Positions 49,063 through 58,800 of a DNA stretch of 64,000 nucleotides are shown here, piece after piece. Source of the stretch: JAIVGV01 sp036389335 (GTDB lineage Bacteria > Acidobacteriota > Blastocatellia > Pyrinomonadales > Pyrinomonadaceae); contig DASVQC010000082.1 in assembly GCA_036389335.1 (NCBI GenBank), positions 1 through 64,000 on the forward strand. The letters are read 5' to 3'. The notes under the pieces were generated by a model that did no database searches, was not told the DNA's origin, and saw only the letters and a program-made list of their open reading frames with translations. Every line of letters starts with the position of its first letter. The stretch's first letter is position 1. Both the position numbers and the translations under genes were made by a program.

Positions 49063-52000
49063 CTAGAACTCGAACCGGGCCGCGAACTGAACGACGCGCT
49101 GCGCGCCGCTCGTGGTGAAGGTCGAGTTGATGCGACCGAAGTTCGTGCTGCTGATGTTGGCGTTGCCGCCCAACTGCGTGAAGAAGAAGTTGGAGCGGTT
49201 CAGGATGTTGAACCCTTCGGCGCGGAGCTGGAGTCTGGTCGTCTCCGTCAGCCGAATGTTCTTGATGACCGAAGCATCCCAGTTGAGGAACGCGGGCCCG
49301 TTCAGGAAGGCGCGCTCCATGTTGCCGGTCTGCCCCGGCGCGACGCTGAAGAAGACCTGGCCGGGGAACGTCGGCTGCCCGAAGCCCTCGGAGCCGCGAC
49401 CGGTGAAGCTGCCCCCCGTCACGGAGGAGCAGTTACCCGCGGCCAAAGCGGTCTGGTTGATGTTGAGCGCGGACGGGTTGATGAAGAAGACTCCGCACTT
49501 CGTCTTGAAAACGCCGACCAGGTCCTTGAGCTGAGCCTTCGTCAGGTTCGTGTTGGCCGTCTGGCGTCCCGAGCGCGCCGCGCGGTTGAGCGTGCCGCGG
49601 GGGTCGATGATCGTGATGGGCGCGCCCGTGGAGGCGCGGATGATCGAGGTCACCTGCCAGCCGCCCATGAGGCGATCGACGAGGCCGCCCTCGTTAAACC
49701 AGCGCTTGCCCCGACCGAAGGGCAGCTCGTAGATCGCGTTGAGGTTGAAGACGTGCGCCGTGTCGTAGTCGGCGCGCGCGTACTCAAGCTGCGGCAGGCT
49801 GTTCGACAGGAGCGGCTCGAAGTCGGTCTGCCCGACGCCCGAAGCGTTCGTGAGCGTCTTCTGGAAGGTGTAGTTGGCCTGGAAGTAGAAGCCCTGCGCG
49901 AAGCGGCGGCGGACTTCGGCCTGCAGCGAGTGGTAGCGATACTTACCGCCGTTCGACAGCAGGTCAATCGCGCCCGCGTTCAAGTTCGGCAGGAAGAGCT
50001 GATCGAACCTCACCCCGCCGGTGCCGACCGCGTTGGAAGGCGTCACGTTCTGGATGTAGAAGATCGCCAAGTCGGCGGGCGTCCCGGCGCGCAGGTTGTT
50101 GATCACCGTCGCGTTGGTCAGGAAGCCCGTGCCCGGAAGGGTCGGGAAGACGGTGAGCTGCTGGCAGCCCGTCGCCGTGGCCTGCGCCGCCGTGCAACCC
50201 GCGCTGCCGAACTGAACCAAGTTGGCGCGGGCGCGGTTGAAGTCGGCGAGGAAACCGCCGTTGAAGATGTTGACTTGGTTGACGTCAACGCCGCGCACGA
50301 GGTTGTCGCTCTTGCCGCCGACGTAGCGAATCTCGAAGGCGGTCTGGAAGCCGACCTCGCGCTGGATGCCGAAGTTCCACTGCTGCGCCATCGGAATCTG
50401 CAGGTTCGGGTCGACGGCGAAGATCGTCCCGAAGTTCGCGCCCGAGAGGACGTCGCCCTGCGCGAACGAGCGCGCGCCGCCGAACGCGGGCGTCGCGATG
50501 GAGGTCGAGGTGATGCCGAGACGGTCGTTAAGGTTGTTGATCGTCGTCGAGGTCGTGAGACCGGCGTTGCCGCCCTGCGCGTTGTCGGGGCCGCGGATGA
50601 ACTCGTCGTTGACGTAGTTCGTGCTGTAGCCGCCGCGGATCACCGTGCGGCCATCCTTGCCGAAGACCGAGCCGAGGAAGTTGTTCTTGAACTGCGGCGA
50701 CCAGGCGAAGCTGACGACGGGCGCGAAGTTGTTCTTGTCCGTCTTGTAGAGCCTGTGGCCCCCGGCGTTGCCGCCGACGAAGCCGACCGTGCCGTTCGGG
50801 TTGAGGAGGGCACTGATCACGTCGCTCGTGGTCTTGACGTTGCCGAGCACCGGCTCCAGCGCGAACCCGTTATCCTCCCTGAGCGCCGGGTAAATCTCGT
50901 AGCGCCCGCCGATGTTCAGGGTCAGGTGCGGGCTGACGCGCCACTGATCCGTGAAGTAGAAGCCGTCGTTGCTGAAACGGTAGTGCTGCTCGTTCGTCGC
51001 GCCCGGGACGAAGCCGGACGTGGGCGAGGTGGCGTTGAACGTCTGGGTGCCCGAAGAGACGATGCCGCCGAGCAGCGCCAGCAGGCTGTTGGCCGAGGTG
51101 ACCTGCGCCGCGCTGATGCCGCCGGGGAAGTCCGCCGCCGTCAGGGCTCCCGTCACGGCGTTGGTGCCGAGCGTGAACTGCGGGACGGTGGTGAACTTGG
51201 CGAAGCTGTCGACGGTGAAGAGGGTCGTGGTGGCGCCGAAGCGGAAGTTGTGGTTGCCGCGGATGTAGCTCGCCTCGTCGGCGACGGTGTAGTTATTCGC
51301 CTGCCGCCCCTGATCCTGGAAGTTGACCTCGGGGTTGGTGATGAACGGGATGGAGAGGAAGAACGCGGGCTCCGGATCGACGCGGTTGAAGGTCGGCCTG
51401 GATTTGAAGAAGCCGCCGTGCAGGGTGTTCGTGAACACGGAAGTCGGCGTCCAGTTCCACGCGGTGGAGACGAAGTCTCTCGGCGCGGGCTGGATGACCG
51501 CCGGGCTGGCGCTGAAGCCCGTGCCCTGATCCGGGCGGTCGTTGGTCTCGGTGCCGTGCGTGTACACGAAGTTGAACGTGTTGCGCGAGTTGGCCTCCAC
51601 GTCGTAGCGCATCGTGGTGTGATCGCGGTCGACGTTGTTACGGGTGTTGAAGCTGAACCCGGTCGTGTTGCGCTGGTCGCCGATGGAGGTGTTGTTGCCA
51701 GCCGTCGGGACCCTGCTGAGGATGCGGCTCTGCACGGTCGGGTTGATGCCCGACAGGCCGAAGCGGGAGCCGAAGGTGGAGAGCAGGTTGATCGTGCGCT
51801 GCGCGCCGCTGCTGTCGACGTAGGTGAAGACCCCGGTGCGCGCCGACGGCAGCAGGATCGTCGTCGAGGCCGTCGACTGCTGGCGCTGGCGGAAGCCCTC
51901 GTACTCGACGAAGAAGAAGCCCTTGTGGCGGAAGACCGACATGCCGCCCTCGCCGAAGCGCGGGAGGGGCATCGGGCCGCCCACCTTGCCGCCGAACTGG

Positions 52001-52827
52001 TTGCGGTTCAGGAAGGGCCGCTTGGTCCCGTTCACGTTGTTGAAGAACGGGTTGCTCGAGAACTCGGAGTTGCGGTTGAAGTCGAAGACCGCGCCGTGGA
52101 ACTTGCTCGTGCCGCGCGGGGTGACGAGCTGCACCTGCGACGAGCCGTAGCCCTGCGAGGCGTCGGCGTTCGAGGTCAGGATGGTGAACTCACCCACGTC
52201 GTCCACGCCCGGGCGTTCCGGGGCGAAGTCGGTCGCGTTGGCGCGGATGAAGTTATCCTGGATGTTGATGCCGTCGCGCGTGATGTTCGTGAACGAGGTG
52301 CGCTGGCCGTTGATGGAAGTGTTGGTCGCGCCGTTGGACGCCGTACCAGCCTGGAGGGTGATGAGTGCGAGAGGGTTGCGCCCGTTGAGCGGCAACTCCT
52401 GAATCTGGCGGGGGCCGACCGTGTTGCTCACCTCGGCGTTGGTCGAGTTAAGCACGTCGGCTCCGGCCACGACCGTGACCTGCTCGTTAACGTCACCGGC
52501 TTCGAGCGTCGGGTTGAGCGAATACTCTCGACCGACGTCGATCTTAACGTCGGTGGCGGTGAAGGTCTTGAAGCCCGGCGACGTGACTTTCACCGTGTAA
52601 GTGCCGACGTCGAGCGCCGTGACGGTGAACGCGCCCTCGCCGCTCGCCACGACCATCCTTTCCTTGCCGGTCTGGGTGTTGGTAATGGTCACCGTGGCTC
52701 CCGCGATCACGCCGTCGGAGCTAGAGACGATGCCGACCAACCGGCCAGTGCTAGTCTGTGCTAACGCGAGTACCGTCAGCGCGCACAGCATCACTATGAG
52801 TGATCCTATCCTGCGAACAATCTTCAT
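49063..52827 (-). CDS. TonB-dependent receptor with carboxypeptidase-like regulatory domain (Oar-like)
   Basis: A 1254-residue outer-membrane protein read from the ATG at 52827, which follows GGAGGAG. A signal peptide (MKIVRRIGSLIVMLCALTVLALA) is followed by a carboxypeptidase regulatory-like domain (about 27-105: GRLVGIVSSSDGVIAGATVTI, TALDVGTYTVKVTSPGFKTF; each a family motif). A plug-like region contains QIQELPLNGRNPLALITLQAG. The remaining ~950 residues are beta-barrel, ending in the outer-membrane signature VVQFAARFEF. Proteins of this type are abundant in Acidobacteria and are related to Oar of Myxococcus; substrates are unknown. A sigma-54-type promoter match lies about 210 bases upstream. 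Confidence 0.9.
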   Translation of the reverse strand: MKIVRRIGSLIVMLCALTVLALAQTSTGRLVGIVSSSDGVIAGATVTITNTQTGKERMVVASGEGAFTVTALDVGTYTVKVTSPGFKTFTATDVKIDVGREYSLNPTLEAGDVNEQVTVVAGADVLNSTNAEVSNTVGPRQIQELPLNGRNPLALITLQAGTASNGATNTSINGQRTSFTNITRDGINIQDNFIRANATDFAPERPGVDDVGEFTILTSNADASQGYGSSQVQLVTPRGTSKFHGAVFDFNRNSEFSSNPFFNNVNGTKRPFLNRNQFGGKVGGPMPLPRFGEGGMSVFRHKGFFFVEYEGFRQRQQSTASTTILLPSARTGVFTYVDSSGAQRTINLLSTFGSRFGLSGINPTVQSRILSRVPTAGNNTSIGDQRNTTGFSFNTRNNVDRDHTTMRYDVEANSRNTFNFVYTHGTETNDRPDQGTGFSASPAVIQPAPRDFVSTAWNWTPTSVFTNTLHGGFFKSRPTFNRVDPEPAFFLSIPFITNPEVNFQDQGRQANNYTVADEASYIRGNHNFRFGATTTLFTVDSFAKFTTVPQFTLGTNAVTGALTAADFPGGISAAQVTSANSLLALLGGIVSSGTQTFNATSPTSGFVPGATNEQHYRFSNDGFYFTDQWRVSPHLTLNIGGRYEIYPALREDNGFALEPVLGNVKTTSDVISALLNPNGTVGFVGGNAGGHRLYKTDKNNFAPVVSFAWSPQFKNNFLGSVFGKDGRTVIRGGYSTNYVNDEFIRGPDNAQGGNAGLTTSTTINNLNDRLGITSTSIATPAFGGARSFAQGDVLSGANFGTIFAVDPNLQIPMAQQWNFGIQREVGFQTAFEIRYVGGKSDNLVRGVDVNQVNIFNGGFLADFNRARANLVQFGSAGCTAAQATATGCQQLTVFPTLPGTGFLTNATVINNLRAGTPADLAIFYIQNVTPSNAVGTGGVRFDQLFLPNLNAGAIDLLSNGGKYRYHSLQAEVRRRFAQGFYFQANYTFQKTLTNASGVGQTDFEPLLSNSLPQLEYARADYDTAHVFNLNAIYELPFGRGKRWFNEGGLVDRLMGGWQVTSIIRASTGAPITIIDPRGTLNRAARSGRQTANTNLTKAQLKDLVGVFKTKCGVFFINPSALNINQTALAAGNCSSVTGGSFTGRGSEGFGQPTFPGQVFFSVAPGQTGNMERAFLNGPAFLNWDASVIKNIRLTETTRLQLRAEGFNILNRSNFFFTQLGGNANISSTNFGRINSTFTTSGAQRVVQFAARFEF

Positions 52828-53480
52828 GGTGGGTCTCCTCCAAAGAGAGTAAAGGGATCGAGAGTCTTGCGACTTCAACTCCGCTATGCTGAAAGACTCG
52901 CGCTTAGGTTCCCTTCGAGGGCGAGTCGTCTGTAGTCTGTTTCGGACGAAAAGTGCGATGGAAGTAACTTACTAATTCCCGACGCCGTAGGGGACTAGGA
53001 GCAGTGCGAAGGCACAACAGATACGCTAGAGGCAAGCGTTATGCCAGTTTGGCACCTAAAGTTAACTGATTCTGCCCGTTGAAAGTTTGAGAGGGTGCAG
53101 GAGACCCGGCAGTCGGGTTCTCCAATTTTCTGAATTTTCGATTGCGATTTCTGGAAAATTTATTACAACCCGGCCCCCACTCCGGTCACGAGTTGAGCGC
53201 CCCGGATCGGGGCGGTTTGAAGACGACACGCCGCACCCGAACAGAGGCGCGGCGGGCGTCTCCCGCTTCAGCTTTGCTCAGGCGACCGGGGTGAGGAAGG
53301 CCGTCGCCCGCCGGCTTTAACCGCCCCTCCCGGCGTCGCGATCTGCGGCTGAGTCTGCGACGCGACGCCGGGCGGCGGCTAAGAGTTGTCGTGCGTCACG
53401 ACGGGCTCGTGACGGGCGGTGCGCGACGCCGTCGTGAGGGGTAGAAGGAACCCGCCTTCACCCTCCACGCGCGCGCGCGG
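52828..53480. other. Gene-free region between TonB receptor and VWA genes
   Basis: This 653-base region holds the TonB receptor's promoter area, with the sigma-54-type site at 53031-53046, and downstream of the VWA gene an inverted repeat (CCCGGCGTCGCG at 53329-53340 with CGCGACGCCGGG at 53361-53372). No gene is visible; the middle is locally A+T-richer. Confidence 0.6.
53031..53046 (-). promoter_or_regulatory. Sigma-54-type promoter candidate of the TonB receptor gene
   Basis: On the minus strand the sequence reads TGGCATAACGCTTGCC, matching the -24/-12 consensus TGGCAC-N5-TTGC, with GG and GC exactly ten bases apart. It overlaps a small palindrome, TGCCAAACTGGCA, whose left half lies just upstream. 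It is about 205 bases before the ATG at 52827. Confidence 0.5.
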
Positions 53481-55685
53481 CTATTCGATGACCAAGTCGG
53501 CGCGGCGCTCGACGTCGACCTTGCCCTTCTTGTCGAGCAGGTTGACGATGAGGGCGTAGCGCCCGCGCGCGGGCGGCAGCTTGAAGCGCGTGGACTGGAG
53601 GGCCATTGACGGGCCGTTGGCCGGCGCGGCGACGAGCGTGAGCGGGCTGTCGAGCAGGGCGCGCCCCTGCGCGTCGAGCAGGCGCACCCGCTGGGTTAAT
53701 TCCGCCGCGTCCTTCGGCGGGTTGTAGATGATGAAGCGGAGGTCGATCTCGGCGCCCGGGGCGAAGCTGTTCGTGCCGCCGAACGTGGTCTGCCCCGCCG
53801 CGTTGACGAGCAGGCTGCTCACCGAGAGGGCCTTCTTGTCCTGCACGTCGGGCACCTCGAAGAACTGGTAGGCGGAGCCGACCGCGCCGCTCGCCTTCTC
53901 CCTCATCGCCACCCTGATCTGGTAGAGCCCCGGGCTCAGCTTGAAGGGCTGCTGCGGGACGAAGACGACGCCCGACGTCTTCAGCTTCTGGCGCTCCTCG
54001 GGCTTCGAGAGATCGTAGGTGAGCGTGCGCTTGATGACGCCCGTCGGCTCGTCGCGCCCCGCGCCGAAGACCCACGCCACGACCTCGTAAGCAGCCGTCT
54101 GATCGGCGGCGGTCGGGGGGGGGAGCTGGAGGTAGTTGCGCCCGACGTGTATGCCCGTGACGACGACCTGCTCGGCCCCCTGCGGGACGGCGCGGGCGAC
54201 GACTTCGACCGGCAGGTCGATGCGCGGGATCGGCGAGATGAGCGCGGAGGCCAACTCGGCGTTCGTCCCCTGCATGGTCTCCTGGTTCGCCGCGAGGTAG
54301 CCGCGCCGCGTGCGCACGACCAGCTCGGGCCGCCCCTTGACGGCGATCGTGATCAGGTGGAAGCGGTTGTCGAGTTTCGACGGCGTGAAGCCGACGACGT
54401 AGTAACTGGAAGCGTCCTCGACGGCGCGCTGGAGTCCGCCGACGATGTCGTTGGTGTTGGCGAAGAGCGTGCCGCCCGTCCCGGAGACGAGCGCGCGCAG
54501 CGCGCCCAGCTTCTCGAAGTCGCTGAAGTTGCTGTTGCCCGCGAGGTCTGCGGCGCGCAGGGCCGAGCCCGTCGTGTGCTGGCTCGCCTGCACGTTGTCG
54601 GTGCGCAGCCCGGCGGCGTCGAGCCCGTAGATGCTGATGCCGCTGCGGCGCGCGAGGTCGATGAGCTGGTTGAGATCGTTCGTCTGATCGTCGGTCGAGC
54701 CGCCGAGCGTGGAGAACGACTCGGTGAGCATCACGGCGATCTTCCGCCCCGGCAGTTCGGCCATCCCGTGGAACAGGTTGGCGAGCGTCTTCAAGGTGCG
54801 CCGCGACTCCACGCCCAGCTCGCTGACGCGCGCCTTGGCGGCGTTGCGTATCTGCAACTTGAGCGGGTCCTCGTTCGGGTTGTCGGACTTGAAGACGTTG
54901 CCCGTGGAGGCGGCGGCGCTCCCGCGGGCCATGCCGCGGCTCGTCTCTTCGGCGATGGAGCCGGTCGAGACCTCGTTGGCGATGCTCTGGGTCGAGGCCC
55001 GCCGCGCCACGGCTTCGAGCACGGTGTCGTCACCCGAGTCGATGCGGACGGCTTCGGCAGGCGTCAGGTTGAAGCGGTTGGTGCCGACCTGACCGAGGCG
55101 CGCGCCCTGCGTGGCGATGCGGCTGATGGCGGCGAGCACGCGCTGCTTGTCGTTGGTGAACTGTTGGAGCGAGGAGAGGCTCCCGCCCGTCGAGATGAGC
55201 GCGACCATGTCGTCCGGCGAGAGCTGCGTGTTGACGTAGTCGGTGAGGGCGCGCCGCATGCGCGTGAAGTTCTCGATGGAGAGGTTCTGATCGTCGACGA
55301 CGAGCGCGATGTGGCGCGCCGGGTAGGGGACTGCCAGAGATGAGACCGGCGGCGCGGCTGCCGCGGTCGCGCCGGGCGACGCCGCGCCGGGCGACGCCGC
55401 GCCCTTCTGCGCGACGAGGCGCGAGCGCTCGATGGCGGTGAAGTAGTCGACCGGGCGCGGCGTGTTGTCGTCGGTCACTTGGAAGTCTGAGGCGTCGAGC
55501 CCCGTGACGCGACGCCCCGTCTTGTCCGTGACGATCACGTCGAGCTGCACGACCGCCGTCGAGACCTTGAGCGCCTCGTCCTGCTGGCCTTGCGGCGGGG
55601 TCGGCTGCGGCGCGGGCTGTTGCGAGAAGGCGACCGAGGCGCAGAGCACCGTCAGCGCGAGGTGGCGGAGATATCTGTTCAGCAT
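53481..55685 (-). CDS. VWA domain protein, VWFA-related acidobacterial family
   Basis: A 734-residue exported protein. The ATG at 55685 follows AGAGG and opens a signal peptide (MLNRYLRHLALTVLCASVAF). The N-terminal part has VSTAVVQLDVIVTDKTGRRV and LDASDFQVTDDNTPRPVDYF. The VWA-like domain (about 120-410) begins HIALVVDDQNLSIENFTRMR and includes KIAVMLTESFSTLGGSTDD; the metal-site loop is DDQNLS in place of DxSxS. VEDASSYYVVGFTPSKLDNRFH is the family's closing signature. The last 230 residues form beta domains. It lies between two TonB receptor genes on the same strand. Function of the family is unknown. Confidence 0.85.
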   Translation of the reverse strand: MLNRYLRHLALTVLCASVAFSQQPAPQPTPPQGQQDEALKVSTAVVQLDVIVTDKTGRRVTGLDASDFQVTDDNTPRPVDYFTAIERSRLVAQKGAASPGAASPGATAAAAPPVSSLAVPYPARHIALVVDDQNLSIENFTRMRRALTDYVNTQLSPDDMVALISTGGSLSSLQQFTNDKQRVLAAISRIATQGARLGQVGTNRFNLTPAEAVRIDSGDDTVLEAVARRASTQSIANEVSTGSIAEETSRGMARGSAAASTGNVFKSDNPNEDPLKLQIRNAAKARVSELGVESRRTLKTLANLFHGMAELPGRKIAVMLTESFSTLGGSTDDQTNDLNQLIDLARRSGISIYGLDAAGLRTDNVQASQHTTGSALRAADLAGNSNFSDFEKLGALRALVSGTGGTLFANTNDIVGGLQRAVEDASSYYVVGFTPSKLDNRFHLITIAVKGRPELVVRTRRGYLAANQETMQGTNAELASALISPIPRIDLPVEVVARAVPQGAEQVVVTGIHVGRNYLQLPPPTAADQTAAYEVVAWVFGAGRDEPTGVIKRTLTYDLSKPEERQKLKTSGVVFVPQQPFKLSPGLYQIRVAMREKASGAVGSAYQFFEVPDVQDKKALSVSSLLVNAAGQTTFGGTNSFAPGAEIDLRFIIYNPPKDAAELTQRVRLLDAQGRALLDSPLTLVAAPANGPSMALQSTRFKLPPARGRYALIVNLLDKKGKVDVERRADLVIE

Positions 55686-55771
55686 AAAAACCTCTTTGTG
55701 GCAGGGGCGTTCGGGACTCTGGGCGAGCCCGGTCGTCGCGTCTGGGTGAGGGGCATTATAGCCCACGGGAG

Positions 55772-55805
55772 AAAAAAAAAGGGAGAGAGCACTTGGCTCT
55801 CTCCC
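55772..55805 (-). terminator. Intrinsic terminator of the second TonB receptor gene
   Basis: On the minus strand GGGAGAGAGC, loop CAAGT and GCTCTCTCCC form a 10-bp stem followed by nine Ts. It is 48 bases past the stop at 55853, so the TonB receptor gene and the downstream VWA gene are probably transcribed separately. Confidence 0.88.
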
Positions 55806-55852
55806 CCCGAAAGGCTTTCCGAAAGCCTGAGTCAGGACGGGCGGCGATCCCC

Positions 55853-58800
55853 TTAGAAGAGGAGGCGCAGACCGAAACGCATCGTGCGGTTGCCGCCGTT
55901 GTTGTAGCCCGGGTTCTGGAAGCTGCTGACGGTGAAACCGTTCGAGGCGTCTTCCGTGAACGGATCGGGCACGCCGAAGTTCCGGTGGTTGAGGAGGTTG
56001 AACGCCTCAGCGCGGAACTCGATCTTGACGTTCTCCGAGATCCTCGTGGTCTTGAAGATCGAGGCGTTCACCAGCGCGAACGGCTCCCCGATGAAGGTGT
56101 TGCGTCCGACGTTGCCAAACGGCGTCCCGAAGAGGGAGACCGCCTCGGTGCATAGATCGCCGGTCTCGGCGTTACACCCGGTCAAGGGAATGCCGAACTG
56201 CGAGAACGTGCCGAAGTCGTTGTAGAACAGGCGAGCCTGCTGCAAGGCTTCGGCGGGAGTCACGACGCGCCCGACGGAGCCGACGTTGCGCGTGTCGTAA
56301 ATGATGAAGTTGCCGGGGACGGCGTTCGGCGCGTTGCAGGGTGCGTCGCCGAAGAGGATGGCGCACGCCGAGGTGACGCCGACGGCGATAGTGCCGACGG
56401 GCGCGTTCGGGTTGCCGTTGAAGGGACGCAGCGCGCCCGAGCCGACGAAGGCGTTCTCCCAGGTCGGATCGTAAGTCGCGAAGAGGTTGGTGGGCGTGTA
56501 GGGCCGACCCGAGCCGCCACGGATGATGGCGCCGACCTCGTAGCCGCCCAGGAGCTTCCCGGCGAACCCGCGCTGTTCCTTGAACCAGGGCAGCGAGTAG
56601 ATGAAGTTCGTCGTGAAGTTGTGCTTCTGGTGGAAGGCGGAGAGCCCGCGCTCGCCGCGACCGAAGTCGAACGGGTCCTGCGACTGGGCGACCGTCTGAC
56701 CGCCGCCGAAGGTCGAGAAGATCTCGGAGGCGTTGTCGATGGTGCGCGAGAAGGTGTAGTTGGTGTTCATCACGAAGTTGTTCGTGAACCTCGTGTCGAA
56801 GCGCACCTGCATGCCGTTGTAGGTCGAGCTCGCGCCGTTGATGCGCGTGCGGGTCGGCCCGGAGAACGGATCGACGCGACCGCTGCCGGTGATGCGCGAG
56901 CCGGTCGCGTCAGCCGTCCGCGTGTTGAAGAGGCCCGCGACCGTCGGCGTCACGCAGGTCGCCTCAGAGCACGTTCCGGGAAGGATGCCGTGCGTGAAGG
57001 CGGTCGGGTTGCCGCGCAGCGTCTGCCCGGCGCGCAACAGGAAGCGCAGGTCGGGGTTGCCGTTGATGGTCTGGAACTGGCCGACGATGCGCGAGCCGAC
57101 GTAGCGCACCTCAAGCACCGAGTTCTTCCACAGCTCCTGCTGGATGCCGAAGTTGTAGGACATCGTGTAGGGCTGGTGGAAGTCGGGATCGACTCGCGTC
57201 TGGTTGAAGAGGCGCGGGTCGCCGCCGTTGGTGCCCGGCGTCAGGTTGAGCTGCGCCGTCGTGGAGGGCAGGAACGGGAAGGTCTGAGCGCCCGTCCCGC
57301 CCGGCGTCTGACGCACGGTGCCCGCCGCCGCGAACGGGGCCGCCGTCACGGTGTTGAGCACGATGTTGAAGTACGGCGGATCGTAGGCGACGCGGAAAGC
57401 GCCGCGCACGACCGTCCGCCCGTTGGTGAAGCGGTCGCCGAGGAACTTGAAGTTCGGCTGCCACGCGAAGCCGACGCTCGGCCCGATGTTGTTCTTGTCG
57501 ATGGGCAACTGGTTGGCGGTGCGCGTCGAGAGCGGGAACGCCTGGTTGAAGATCGCGCGCGCGGGGTCGGCCTCACGCGCGTTGATCTGATCGATGATCG
57601 GGTTGAACGGCGTGGTCGAGACCTCGTAGCGCAGGCCCATGTTCAGGGTCAGGTTCGGGCGCACGCGCCAGTCGTCCTGGCCGAAGAAGAAGAAGTCGTT
57701 CTGCGAGGTGATGATGCGCGGGTTGCCCAGCGCGAAGGTGACCTGGTCGAAGCGCCCCAAGGTGAAGTTCTCGAAGGCGGTCGCCGCGTTCGGGAACGGC
57801 GTCGCCCCCGGCGCCAGAACCGCGCCCGTGTTCGGGTTGATGAGCTGACAGGACGAATTCCTGGCGAACTGGCGGTCGCAACCGTTGAGGTTGAAGAAGG
57901 TGTTCGCGGGTATCGCGCCGCCGCTGTTGAAGCGGTACTGGCCCGAGAAGTTCGGCAGGAAGAAGTTGTCGACCTTCTGGTGGCGGATGTCCATGCCGAA
58001 CTTGGCGGCGTGGTTGCCGATGGTGGTCGAGAACGTGTCCTGCGCCTGGTAGGTGTCGACCACGCGCGACTGCGGCAGGTTGTTCGGCGGCCCGAAAGCC
58101 GTCAGCAAGCCGCCGGCGAGCGAGCGGGTGCCGGCGAAAGCGATGCCGGGGCCGGGGTTGACGGACACGTCGCCGAACTGCACGTTCAGGCGCGAGAAGG
58201 TGAAGCGCGCTTCGTTCACGGAGTGCGACGAGAGCGTGCGCGTGTAGGTCACGCCGAGGTTGTTGTTCCTAGTCGGCTCGTCGAAGAAGAAGCCGCCGAG
58301 GGCGCGACCGGCGAGGCCGGGGAATTCGCTGTGGTCGAAGATGTAGCGGGCGACGATGGAGTCCTTCGCCGTCAGGTTCCAGTCGACGCGGCTGATGATC
58401 TGGTGCGAGGTCTGCTGGCTCGGGGTGACGCGCACCGGCTCGCAGCCGAAGATCGTGCGGCGACCGCCGGGGGCGGTCGGGTCAGCCACGATGGCGAGCG
58501 GGGCCAGGTTGCCGTTGCCCGAGAAGTTGAACTCGTCGGGGATGCCGTCGCCGTTGGTGTCGGTGGTCGGCGGCGCGCACAGGAACGAGCCCGCGTTCGC
58601 CGCGTTCGCCGGCCCGATGGAGGCGAGCGAGCTGGTGGCGTTGGTGCCGAAGATGCGGTTCAAGTTAGCCGCGCCCTCGGCGTTGGGCGCGAACGAGCCG
58701 CCGCCGAGTCCTTCGCTCGTGTCCTCGCCCCTGAAGATCGTGCCTTCGTAGGTGACGAAGAAGAACGCCTTGTTCTGCTTGAGCGGGCCGCCGAGCGCGC

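Noticed and set aside
49753..52764. A 1000-codon open frame antisense to the TonB receptor gene
   Set aside because: High-GC coding DNA leaves long open frames on the opposite strand. The translation is an Arg/Ala/Val/Asp/Glu-rich mix without motifs, while the minus-strand frame has a signal peptide, plug and barrel signatures. The same reasoning removes 56621-59776 and 5561-8386.
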